A DNA stretch of 8,039 bases from contig JAQGPB010000106.1 in assembly GCA_028293265.1 (NCBI GenBank), positions 1-8,039 on the forward strand, in the 5' to 3' direction. Positions 1 through 6,887 of the stretch are shown piece by piece. Made by a program: the position numbers and the translations under genes. Position 1 is the stretch's first letter; each line of letters starts with the position of its first letter. The stretch comes from Pedosphaera sp. Lineage in GTDB: Bacteria > Verrucomicrobiota > Verrucomicrobiae > Limisphaerales > Pedosphaeraceae. The notes under the pieces are model-generated. The model made no database searches. It was not told the origin of the DNA and saw nothing but the letters and a program-made list of their open reading frames with translations.

Positions 1-1949
1 GCGGGGTTGCTGCCGACCCAGTTCCAGGAATCGCCGCCATCAGCGCCGGCCTGGGCGCCAACGGGCAGCGCGTCATCAACCCAACTGGTGAAGTTGGTTA
101 CGACCATCGGGTTGGTGCCAGTGACCGGCGGGGGCGTGTTGCTCCCGGTCACCGGTGGTGGAGTGTTGGTGGTGGTTATTCCAGAACTGCCAACCGTGAC
201 GAATGCGCCCTGGCTGGGATTGAAATAAGTTCCGCTGGCGCTGGTTTCCAGCTTGATTGCGCGCACCATGTAAGCGACAGACGAAGCGTCCGACGAAGTG
301 AAGCTCGTGCCCGTGATGGTGGCATTGTTCAGGCGCTTGAATGGTCCATTAGGATTGCTGGCGGAATAAACATTGTAGCCCACCACGGAATCCGGGGAGG
401 CGGTCCAGCTCAAATTGACCCCGCTGGCGGTCGCGGTTGCCGCGAGCGCAGGGACCGGCGAAACCGTGTGCATGCGCAGGGTGGGATCACCCATCAATGC
501 GATATGGATTTCTCCCGCCGCGCTGTTGACCTGATTTTGGTACAGGCCGCCCGGCGCGTTGTTCTGGGTCAGGCGCGCGCTGTAACCGATGGGCAGGCCC
601 AGCGCCATGTGTTGGCAGAACCAATGCGGACGGCCGCTCCACGCGCACGTCAGCCCGTAGCTGGGCGTGGCGAGGATCCCGCGCATGATGTCATCCTGCG
701 CATCCCAATCCCCGAGCCAACTGCCGAACAGCAGCGTGAACACGGCCTTGTCGTCCGCGTTGACGATATCCGTGGTGAAGCCGTCGTTGAAGGCGTTTTC
801 ATTGCCGATGCCGCCGATGCTCGCAAAGCTCCCCGAACCGCAGCCGTAAGCCCAAAGATAAATATTGCTGGCCAGCGTCGGAATCCACGTTCCGGGAGTG
901 GGCAGCGAAGTCACGTTGGCAGCCCCGAAGTAAGGGGCGAAATTGCGCCAACCGCTCGCGGCAAATGCCTCGCCGTTGCGCGTGCCGAAATAATCCCCCA
1001 CCAATCCGCGTCGCGGCACCTGCATCTGGTTAAACCGGAACTTGTGGTCCTTGTTCAGGTAATTGCGCAACAGTTCCAACTCGCTCGGAAACGTGGCCGG
1101 GCCATTGAAGACCAGTTGGCCTGGCATGTTCGCCAGATCCACGCGGCCGACCATCAACTCCACCTGGCCGGGGATGCTGGATTGGTCGAACGTGCCGTCG
1201 CCCGGCACGTTGTGATTGCGCGCATAATCCGCCCCGTTGTCGTTCACCGTCGTATCCGTCCAGACGCCGTGCATGTCGCCGTAGTAAACATCTGCCGGCC
1301 AAGCACCTACGTGATTGGGGATGTGTCCGTCGGGCGCAAGGTCGCCGGAGTAGGGAACGGGCACATGGCCAAAAATGAACACCGAGTTCACGTTGGCCGT
1401 ATCGGCGTTGTATTCGGATTCAATGATCGCCTTGATGTTGGGCACGGTGTCATTCCGCGAAACGTCATGCCGCAACACAATCCAGCCGTCACCGACCAGG
1501 TCCTGCTGGAGCCGCGCGAGTTCATTGGTGAGCTGCGCGGTGTAAGTGTTGTCCACCAGCAGCACCAGCTTGCCGCGGGATTCGATCAACGGCGCCTCGA
1601 TGCCCGCATAGATGTACCCGTAACCGGTGTATTGCGATGTATTCTTGATGATTTGATATTCATACGCCGCACCAGCGCTCACACTTTTGTCCACAAAAGT
1701 CGTGGTGGCGCCGGACAAGACCGTGCCGGTCCCCCAAGAAGTGCCGTCAATCGTTTTGCGATAGACCGTATAACTGTTTGGGGTGCCGACCGTATCTTGC
1801 GGCCAGCTCAGGGTGATTTGCGGTGGTGAAACCTGGACGGTGGCACTGACTTGGACGGAATACTCCCAGGTGGCCTCAACGGCGTGGGCGAACTGGATCA
1901 TCGGCAGACAAAGAGCGACCGACAACAGGACACTTCGAATTTTTCGCAT
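1..1949 (-). CDS. Secreted Fn3 protein with C25 (gingipain)-like region, C-terminus cut off by window edge
   Basis: The frame is open from ATG at 1949 to the window edge, giving 649 residues without a stop. Residues 1-23 form a Sec signal peptide (MRKIRS, hydrophobic core, then FAHA before VEA). Residues about 37-103 look like a fibronectin type III domain (ITLSWP, YTVYRK, YEYQI). Residues about 126-495 resemble the caspase-like fold of peptidase family C25: a KLVLLVDN strand, FIFGHVPVPYSG, WPADVYYGD (218-225), VELMVGRVDL, YGCGSGSF with C370, and the family-typical closing GDPTLR (487-492). A second Fn3 follows (about 497-587), then two copies of TPPPVTG (596-611) and the start of another domain, SWVDDALPVGA. 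Gingipains have a His some 30 residues before the Cys. Here no His occurs between residues 303 and 441, so protease activity is doubtful. Probably a surface or secreted protein. No clear ribosome binding site precedes the start. The CDS call is strong; the C25 relationship is a motif-level judgement. Confidence 0.85.
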   Translation of the reverse strand, partial: MRKIRSVLLSVALCLPMIQFAHAVEATWEYSVQVSATVQVSPPQITLSWPQDTVGTPNSYTVYRKTIDGTSWGTGTVLSGATTTFVDKSVSAGAAYEYQIIKNTSQYTGYGYIYAGIEAPLIESRGKLVLLVDNTYTAQLTNELARLQQDLVGDGWIVLRHDVSRNDTVPNIKAIIESEYNADTANVNSVFIFGHVPVPYSGDLAPDGHIPNHVGAWPADVYYGDMHGVWTDTTVNDNGADYARNHNVPGDGTFDQSSIPGQVELMVGRVDLANMPGQLVFNGPATFPSELELLRNYLNKDHKFRFNQMQVPRRGLVGDYFGTRNGEAFAASGWRNFAPYFGAANVTSLPTPGTWIPTLASNIYLWAYGCGSGSFASIGGIGNENAFNDGFTTDIVNADDKAVFTLLFGSWLGDWDAQDDIMRGILATPSYGLTCAWSGRPHWFCQHMALGLPIGYSARLTQNNAPGGLYQNQVNSAAGEIHIALMGDPTLRMHTVSPVPALAATATASGVNLSWTASPDSVVGYNVYSASNPNGPFKRLNNATITGTSFTSSDASSVAYMVRAIKLETSASGTYFNPSQGAFVTVGSSGITTTNTPPPVTGSNTPPPVTGTNPMVVTNFTSWVDDALPVGAQAGADGGDSWNWVGSNP

Positions 1950-1968
1950 GCCGACATCATGCCCGTTG

Positions 1969-1988
1969 GCCGGTTTTTAAAAATCGGC
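1969..1988. promoter_or_regulatory. 20-base near-perfect palindrome upstream of the secreted-protein gene
   Basis: GCCGGTTTTT followed directly by AAAAATCGGC pairs in nine of ten positions; the exception is G1973 against T1984. It ends 20 bases upstream of the ATG at 1949. It has no spacer and no trailing T-run in the minus-strand direction, so it looks more like a dimeric protein-binding site, or part of the 5' leader, than a terminator. No convincing -35/-10 pair could be assigned nearby. The symmetry is seen directly; an operator role is inference. Confidence 0.3.
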
Positions 1989-2048
1989 GTGCCGCCCATA
2001 TTCCTGTCGGAAAGCGGAGTGGGGTCGCGTCAGTGTATTGCCTACAAG

Positions 2049-2069
2049 AAAAACGCGGTTTTCAGGCGT
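2049..2069 (-). terminator. Weak candidate terminator after the export lipoprotein gene
   Basis: Read on the minus strand, ACGC and GCGT enclose a nine-base loop and are followed at once by five T residues, 27 bases past the stop of the export gene. A four-base stem is very short. An alternative AAAAC/GTTTT pairing in the same place is AT-rich and also weak. It is listed because it is the only hairpin with a T-run between the export operon and the next gene. Confidence 0.2.
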
Positions 2070-2095
2070 GCTGCTGCCCGCCGCGCCGCGCTCCA

Positions 2096-3235
2096 CTACC
2101 TGATGATGCCGCCGCCGCCGGTGGGAGGGACGATGCTCACGCCGCTGCCCACGGGGATGAACACCCCGGTCTGCGTCGAGGAAACGTTGGAGACGGAACG
2201 CACACCTTCGTTGATGGCGACGGAACTGACGAAAGTATTCACGATCAAATTGACGTATCGGACGAGATAGCGGTAGGGCTGGTAAGGGACATAAACAATG
2301 TCGTGAGGTTGCAGCAGCACGTCCGGGGTCTGGCCGCTGATGACATTGCCGAAATCCACGATGGCCACCTTCGGCTCTGTGAGCGAACCGCGTACGATGG
2401 CCACATGCGAGAGATAAGCCTCCTTTACCGGGCCTAAACAATTCGCAACCGCCGTCACCATCGTCATCCCCTCCAGATAGGGCACGGCGGTGGGCTGGCC
2501 CACCGCGCCGATGACATACACCTCCCGCGCCGTGGCGGGCGGGAAATACATAAAATCATCCGGTTCCAGATAAATGTTCTGTGAGAGATCGCCGTTCGCA
2601 ACCAGGGCCTGAAAGTCCACCGGCAGCAGTTTTCCCTTGCGCACGATGAAGCTGCGGCTCAGGTCGGTCAGATCGTCATTCGCCCCGGCGGTTCCGACAT
2701 CCTTGGAACCGGAAAGAGACGACATGCCGCCAGCGAGGGCGATGGCTTCCAGCAGCGTCGTGGCGTTGGTCATATTATATATGCCGGGCGCCTGCACCCG
2801 GCCCAGCATCCAAATCCTGCGGCTCTCCACGCCGCGCAGCGACACGGCGATGCGCGGCGTTTCACGGATGAATCGCGACATCCCTTTTTCAAGCGTTTCC
2901 CGGGCCTGCGCCAAGGTCATGCCCCAAACATCAATGCCCGGCAGCAGGTTGAAATAGATTTTTCCATCGGGCCCGACGGTGAGATCGGCCCTTGAAAAGA
3001 GGTCGTCAATCAACTCCACCTCGATCCGGTCGCCCGGGCCAAGGGTGAACGGAGTCTCGGGAGGGCGCAGCAAGTTCGGATCAAGGCTGTTCGTCAGGCT
3101 GACACTTTGGAGGTCCGGCGTGGTGCGGTTGCGCGGAGAGTAAGGATTGAAGCGTGGCCCCGGATGTTGACAGCCGGTGGCCAACATCAGCGCCAGTAAC
3201 AGCGTAAGGCAGGAAATGAGAGCGGGTGTTTTCAT
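2096..3235 (-). CDS. Polysaccharide export lipoprotein (Wza-like, Poly_export plus SLBB domains)
   Basis: This 379-residue protein of the outer-membrane polysaccharide export (OPX) family would form or gate the channel through which an exopolysaccharide leaves the periplasm. The N-terminus is a lipoprotein signal with lipobox LATG-C, so C22 is the likely lipidated residue. The Poly_export domain spans about 63-135 (FTLGPGDRIEVEL, VGPDGKIYF). A first SLBB unit follows at about 139-235 (WMLGRVQAPGIY, ALAGG, NGDLSQNIYLEPDDFMYFPP). A second starts at about 238 (VYVIGAVGQPTAVPY) and runs to PHDIVYVP at 310-317. A glycine- and serine-rich tail closes the protein. Its ATG overlaps the upstream stop in the sequence ATGA (3232-3235), so translation is probably coupled. 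It shares extended motifs with the C-terminal third of the upstream protein, pointing to tandem duplication. Length and lipobox fit a Wza-type protein, though a Wza-like C-terminal amphipathic helix is not obvious. Confidence 0.93.
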   Translation of the reverse strand: MKTPALISCLTLLLALMLATGCQHPGPRFNPYSPRNRTTPDLQSVSLTNSLDPNLLRPPETPFTLGPGDRIEVELIDDLFSRADLTVGPDGKIYFNLLPGIDVWGMTLAQARETLEKGMSRFIRETPRIAVSLRGVESRRIWMLGRVQAPGIYNMTNATTLLEAIALAGGMSSLSGSKDVGTAGANDDLTDLSRSFIVRKGKLLPVDFQALVANGDLSQNIYLEPDDFMYFPPATAREVYVIGAVGQPTAVPYLEGMTMVTAVANCLGPVKEAYLSHVAIVRGSLTEPKVAIVDFGNVISGQTPDVLLQPHDIVYVPYQPYRYLVRYVNLIVNTFVSSVAINEGVRSVSNVSSTQTGVFIPVGSGVSIVPPTGGGGIIR

Positions 3236-6132
3236 GGTCCGGGAATGATGCCGGGATGGATGATGGGGCCAATATTTTTACCCGCCCATTCGGCGGTCAT
3301 GGACTGGAGGAATGCGCTCAAAGCCAGATCCAGCAGTTCCTCCCCGCGCAGAAACGGACGTCCGCTGACAAAAATGATGTCCCTCGGTTCGAGTTTGAAA
3401 TCCCTTCCCCGCGCATCCAGCACCGTCAGGGCATCCACAATAAAAATCTTCGGCTTGTTGAACGACCCCCGCAATACCATGACATGGGTTTTGTAGGCGA
3501 CGTCTGAAAAACCGCCGCGTGCCGACAACGCGCCAATGACTGTCAGGCCGGCCGTGTACGGCACCACGCCCGGAATGCGCACTTCGCCCAGGACATAAAC
3601 CTCCTTCACATTGGACGGCGGGAAGTAAAAATAATCTTCAGGCTCGACGGGTATGTTTTGCGAAAGATCGCCGTTCACGAACAGCTTCTCGAAGTCCAGC
3701 GGAATCCGCTTGCCATGGCGCATCAGGAAGCTTTTTTGAAAATCCGCGAGATCAAGGCTGTTGCGGCCGGAGATTCCCGTTTCTAGGCCGCGCGCGCGGG
3801 CCACGGCCTCCACCACGGTCAAGGGGCGGTCCAGCAAAAACACCCCGCGCTGCACCACCCGGCCGAGCATGTAATATTTTTTGCTCCGGAATGCGACCGG
3901 GGTGATGATCGTGCGCGGCGAGCGGCGGTACTTGCCCAGTTCCTGATCCAGGTTCGTGCGCAATTCATCAATTGTCAGTCCGGTGGCCAGGAAATTTTGC
4001 GCCTCCTGATAATTAATCCGGCCGTCGGGGCCCACCAAAACATCCGGCCGCGCGGATTCGATCTGCCCGTAAAGCGAAACGTAGAGAATATCGCCCGGCC
4101 CCAGCGTCAGGCGCTTCTGCCAATCACTGCGCTGGGCCGGCGTGGTGATGGAGAACGAAAGATTGGTCGCAGGCTGGGTTTCGAGGGCCGGCGCGGAGGG
4201 GAGAATGGTTTCTTGCGCCCGTGCGGCAGCCAGCCCGATGAAGAGACTCATGGCAACGCAGCCCAGCCAGCGCGGGAAACGCGTTTTGAGCGGCTGCGTC
4301 GGTTCGCGATTCAATACCGCGCCCACGAGGTTGCAGCGCGCGTGGCGAAGCGTTTCCAATTGCATCCGCGTTTCCGCGGCGTCCGCCTGGCCGCTGCCGG
4401 TCAGCCAGAGCAAGTTCGGCAAATTTTCCCCCAGCAGCACCGCCTCCGGCACGAAAGCCGGCGGCAGCTCAACCAAAATCACGAGGTTGTCCACCGAGCG
4501 CCACTGCTCCAGCGCCTCCTGCCATTGCTTGCGCCGTTCCAGATTCCAAACCCAGCCGGGCAGGGGAATATGCACCGAGGGCCGGGCGTTCGGCCCGGTC
4601 AATTGCTGCGTCACTTCCGCGGGAAAGGCCAGCGCATTGGTCGTGAGCGCAGTCGCGGTGGGGTCCGTGGATTCACTTTTCGGCTGGCCATTCTCATATT
4701 CCAGCACTTTGGCGCCTCCGCCATTGGGCGGGCGGGTGGCAATCGTCAATACTCGAAACCCGCTCAGGCTCGCCGCGTCCGCCAGCAGATTGATCCAGGT
4801 CGAGCGCCCTTCGCCGGCGCGCGAGGAAGTGATGCCGCACACCAGTCCGTGATTGGGGGACGGACTCAACCGCCCCTGCAGCATCGTCCAGGTGCGAAAC
4901 GCCCAAAGTTCGCTCGCGCTGGCGCCTTTCGCCTCGAGATCTGCCAGCGTGGCGACGACCGGCAGATGTGTCACGCGCTGCACATCCGCGGCGGTCTTCA
5001 ACCGGCTGTCCATGAACTCGACGGACATGACTGCGCCCGTTGACAAAAGCAATCCGAAGACGCCCCCGAAAACGGTCAGCAAGACAATTTTTAACGAACG
5101 GCGATCGGGTGTGACGCCCTTCAACGTGGCTGGCGCAAAAAAGCGGACGTTTCCGGGCGGGTCCGCCGCAAAGGCCATGGCTTCCTGCTGGCGGTCGAAC
5201 AACACCTGGCGGCTGTTTTCCAGCGCCTGCAATTTGCTGCGGATGATTTCGTAATCGGGATTGAACAATTGGCCGGCGATGGTGCCATCGCGCAGCCCAG
5301 TCCCAATCGGCGCCCCATTGGTCGCGTGCGCCAGTTCATTTTCGAGGGTTGCCACCGCGGCTTTTTGACGTTGCACGTCGGGATGTTCGTCGGTGTATTT
5401 CCTCGACAGCGTGCCCAGTTCATCCAGCGCCGCCTGAAGCTTTTCCGTAAGCCGGGCGGTGACCAGCGGCGAATGCGAGGTCTGCAATTGCTGGCTCAGA
5501 TTGGTCACCGTGCCGCCCACCTGGTTCAATTTCGCCGCCATCGCGCCGCCCTGTGGCAGTGCGCGGAATTTGGTTTCCAGCGTGCCGACATCCTTGTCCA
5601 TGTCCAACAGCCGCTTTTGCAGGTACGCGCGGTTCACCGCCTCGGCCTCCCGTTTTTGGAGTTCGCGCGTGTAATCCACGGCATTGCTCGCATAGAGATT
5701 GGCCAGATTGACCGTGGCCTGCGGATTGATGCCCTTGACCGCCACTTTTACCATGTCGGAATCCGGGTCGGACTTGATCAACACAATCTTGTTCAGCAGC
5801 TCGATGGAGATTGGCGGCTGGGTGTTCGTGCTGACCTGCTGCAACAATTCCGGCGACTTGAGCACGGCGGTGAAGGTATCCTGGGACAGCGAAGTGGGCT
5901 TGAAGAAATCGCCCGTGGTCATCGGTTCATAACGCTGCAGCATCGCCGTGGCCATGCAGGTTTTTTTCCAGCCGAAGAATCCGCCCGCAAAACCCAGCAG
6001 GGCGAGCACGCAACTGCTCAACACCAGCCAGCGCCAGCGTTCCAGCAGGACTTCCGCAATGCACCAAGCGTCAATCGTCTTCCCGGCGGCTTCTTGCTCG
6101 GCGCGCGGTTTGGATTTCAGATGTTCACCCAT
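3232..6132 (-). CDS. Fusion of Wzc/GumC-like chain-length regulator (pseudokinase) with a Wza-like SLBB export protein
   Basis: One open frame of 966 residues joins two parts normally encoded separately. The first part is a polysaccharide co-polymerase: membrane segment about 35-56, a periplasmic Wzz-type region with coiled-coil stretches (about 155-270, including DEHPDV at 248-253), membrane segment about 347-370, then a cytoplasmic BY-kinase-like domain to about 610 ending in GAVLNR. Its nucleotide motifs are degraded: SRAGEGRST (437-445) has Arg for the Walker A Lys, VLTIATRP (461-468) lacks the A' aspartates, and VILVELPP (551-558) has Glu at the Walker B aspartate. No Tyr-rich tail is present. 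The second part starts with KTRFPRW plus a hydrophobic stretch ending AARA-Q640. It continues as Poly_export (about 674-745, LTLGPGD, VGPDGRINY) and SLBB units (about 753-840 and 844-925). The predicted topology has three membrane segments with the export half in the periplasm, either tethered or released by cleavage after A639. ATG 6132 gives a natural cytoplasmic N-terminus; no clear Shine-Dalgarno is seen. Confidence 0.9.
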   Translation of the reverse strand: MGEHLKSKPRAEQEAAGKTIDAWCIAEVLLERWRWLVLSSCVLALLGFAGGFFGWKKTCMATAMLQRYEPMTTGDFFKPTSLSQDTFTAVLKSPELLQQVSTNTQPPISIELLNKIVLIKSDPDSDMVKVAVKGINPQATVNLANLYASNAVDYTRELQKREAEAVNRAYLQKRLLDMDKDVGTLETKFRALPQGGAMAAKLNQVGGTVTNLSQQLQTSHSPLVTARLTEKLQAALDELGTLSRKYTDEHPDVQRQKAAVATLENELAHATNGAPIGTGLRDGTIAGQLFNPDYEIIRSKLQALENSRQVLFDRQQEAMAFAADPPGNVRFFAPATLKGVTPDRRSLKIVLLTVFGGVFGLLLSTGAVMSVEFMDSRLKTAADVQRVTHLPVVATLADLEAKGASASELWAFRTWTMLQGRLSPSPNHGLVCGITSSRAGEGRSTWINLLADAASLSGFRVLTIATRPPNGGGAKVLEYENGQPKSESTDPTATALTTNALAFPAEVTQQLTGPNARPSVHIPLPGWVWNLERRKQWQEALEQWRSVDNLVILVELPPAFVPEAVLLGENLPNLLWLTGSGQADAAETRMQLETLRHARCNLVGAVLNREPTQPLKTRFPRWLGCVAMSLFIGLAAARAQETILPSAPALETQPATNLSFSITTPAQRSDWQKRLTLGPGDILYVSLYGQIESARPDVLVGPDGRINYQEAQNFLATGLTIDELRTNLDQELGKYRRSPRTIITPVAFRSKKYYMLGRVVQRGVFLLDRPLTVVEAVARARGLETGISGRNSLDLADFQKSFLMRHGKRIPLDFEKLFVNGDLSQNIPVEPEDYFYFPPSNVKEVYVLGEVRIPGVVPYTAGLTVIGALSARGGFSDVAYKTHVMVLRGSFNKPKIFIVDALTVLDARGRDFKLEPRDIIFVSGRPFLRGEELLDLALSAFLQSMTAEWAGKNIGPIIHPGIIPGP
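4213..4281 (-). other. Internal signal-peptide-like membrane segment at the fusion junction
   Basis: This covers codons 618-640 of the fusion protein. The stretch has basic residues K616, R618 and R621, a hydrophobic core (LGCVAMSLFIGLAA) and an A-R-A site before Q640, which is the pattern of a signal peptidase I substrate. C625 lies at the front of the core and does not form a lipobox. The positive side faces the cytoplasmic pseudokinase domain, matching an N-in, C-out third membrane span. Whether it is cleaved cannot be read from the sequence. Confidence 0.6.
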
Positions 6133-6266
6133 GCGGCTATTTTCGAATTTTGAAGGTTCGTTGCACCGATTTACGCCTGAAAGTAGTTTCGCTTCCCCCT
6201 GGCCATAAGTGGGTGAACACAGTAGTTGGGGTGGATTATGACCCTACCAGCCAGCTCGTAAATACG

Positions 6267-6374
6267 GGAGCGCGGACCGGTGATCCGCAGCAACTTGCAA
6301 ATGACAGGAAATCTTGGACCTGTTCCCACGCGCCCGTCGTCAGGGAGTTGCTGCGGGTCACCGACCCGCGCTCC
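6267..6374. repeat. BIME-like element: two inverted 29-base arms, each itself a hairpin
   Basis: The arm at 6267-6295 (starting GGAGCGCGGACC) and the arm at 6346-6374 (ending GACCCGCGCTCC) are reverse complements at 26 of 29 positions and are separated by 50 bases. Each arm also folds on itself: GCGGA/TCCGC in the first and GCGGGT/ACCCGC in the second. All three differences fall in these stems and keep them paired: an A-T pair becomes G-C, and a wobble becomes a standard pair. The spacer has its own small ACAGG/CCTGT hairpin (6304-6323). This arrangement resembles paired REP sequences. No transposase gene is in the window. Confidence 0.7.
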
Positions 6375-6466
6375 GTCCGAGGCCCTGGTTTCATTCGGCC
6401 AGGAGTGACGATTACCCGCTCAATGATTCAAAAAACCATAACGCCGCGCTCCTTCCAACATTTTTT

Positions 6467-6483
6467 CAATCCTGAAATGATTG
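6467..6483. repeat. Degenerate copy of the 17-base hairpin repeat
   Basis: CAATCCTGAAATGATTG matches the intact hairpin at 6551-6567 at 14 of 17 positions. Two of the differences form one compensatory change (C-G to T-A in the stem); the third leaves one mismatch. It is probably a diverged relative of the same repeat, but such a short match could be chance. Confidence 0.4.
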
Positions 6484-6549
6484 GATCACTTAGCCCAAGG
6501 TTGACCCGATTCGGAGAGGGCCTGCCTTGGGGAATCGCCATTAAATGTC

Positions 6550-6613
6550 CCAACCCTGAAAGGGTTGCATACCGGAGCCGTGCGGGCAAACGAGGCAACC
6601 CTTTCAGGGTTGG
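6550..6613. repeat. Perfect 19-base inverted repeat made of two hairpins
   Basis: The arm at 6550-6568 and the arm at 6595-6613 are exact reverse complements, 26 bases apart. Inside each lies a 17-base hairpin of seven paired bases with a three-base loop: CAACCCTGAAAGGGTTG at 6551-6567 and CAACCCTTTCAGGGTTG at 6596-6612. DNA or RNA here could form either two small hairpins or one long stem. The AACCCT-GAA-AGGGTT unit resembles hairpin repeats that I recall being dispersed in Verrucomicrobiota and related genomes; that link is from memory, not from a search. Confidence 0.75.
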
Positions 6614-6631
6614 TATTTTCTCCAACCGCTT

Positions 6632-6690
6632 CCCCGGGGTAGCTCGTGCCTCGCAACCCCAGGCTGATGGATTCAATCCCGTTGGGATTG
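6632..6690. repeat. Further hairpins continuing the repeat cluster
   Basis: CCCCGGGG (6632-6639) is palindromic, and GGGGT (6636-6640) can instead pair with ACCCC (6656-6660). Next comes CAATCCCGTTGGGATTG (6674-6690), another perfect 7-base stem with a 3-base loop, the same geometry as the two hairpins upstream. CGAGGCA (6591-6597) is also the reverse complement of TGCCTCG (6647-6653), linking this part to the preceding inverted repeat. The run from 6550 to 6690 may therefore be a single composite element. Confidence 0.6.
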
Positions 6691-6845
6691 GGGAATCCGA
6701 TGGCAACGGTAATTTCATTTGGCATTCTGCCGGAAAACCTGCCAAGTCATGTCAACCCCTTGCCATCAATGCGTTAATCGTAATTCCACCCAAAACGAAT
6801 CAAACCCAGGCGCGCCACTCAATCGAATGCTTGGTTTTTAGGGCT

Positions 6846-6887
6846 TGGGCATTCCTTGGGTGCTTCGTCATTGGGTATTTGGGTATT
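6846..6887. repeat. G/T-rich stretch with repeated TGGGTATT words
   Basis: TGGGTATT occurs twice in tandem (6872-6887) and a variant TGGGCATT lies at 6846-6853, within a G/T-rich run just ahead of the small plus-strand gene. It could be simple degenerate repeat sequence or part of that gene's leader; no standard promoter was recognised in it. Confidence 0.4.

Noticed and set aside
468..1829. Plus-strand open frame of 453 codons
   Set aside because: It is antisense to the secreted Fn3/C25-like gene, whose frame has a signal peptide and recognisable domains. The plus-strand product is rich in Arg, His and Val with no domain-like pattern, as expected from GC-rich antisense sequence.
4213..4281. 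Separate gene for the export half starting at the internal ATG of MSLFIGL (codon 628)
   Set aside because: That start would leave a signal peptide without its basic N-terminal part, and no stop codon closes the upstream frame. Internal initiation cannot be excluded but is not supported.
3997..5043. Plus-strand open frame of 348 codons
   Set aside because: It is antisense to the pseudokinase and fusion junction. Its product is an Arg-rich shadow with no coherent domain.
5269..6153. Plus-strand open frame of 294 codons
   Set aside because: It is antisense to the Wzz-like part of the fusion gene and has Arg/Gln/His-rich shadow composition without any recognisable motif.
6267..6690. CRISPR array
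   Set aside because: The repeats are inverted hairpins at irregular spacing, with no direct repeats separated by unique spacers of equal length and no cas genes.
6428..6745. Minus-strand frames of 105 and 79 codons in the intergenic region
   Set aside because: They lie within the hairpin cluster and encode repeat-derived peptides in both frames; no protein-like conservation pattern is seen.
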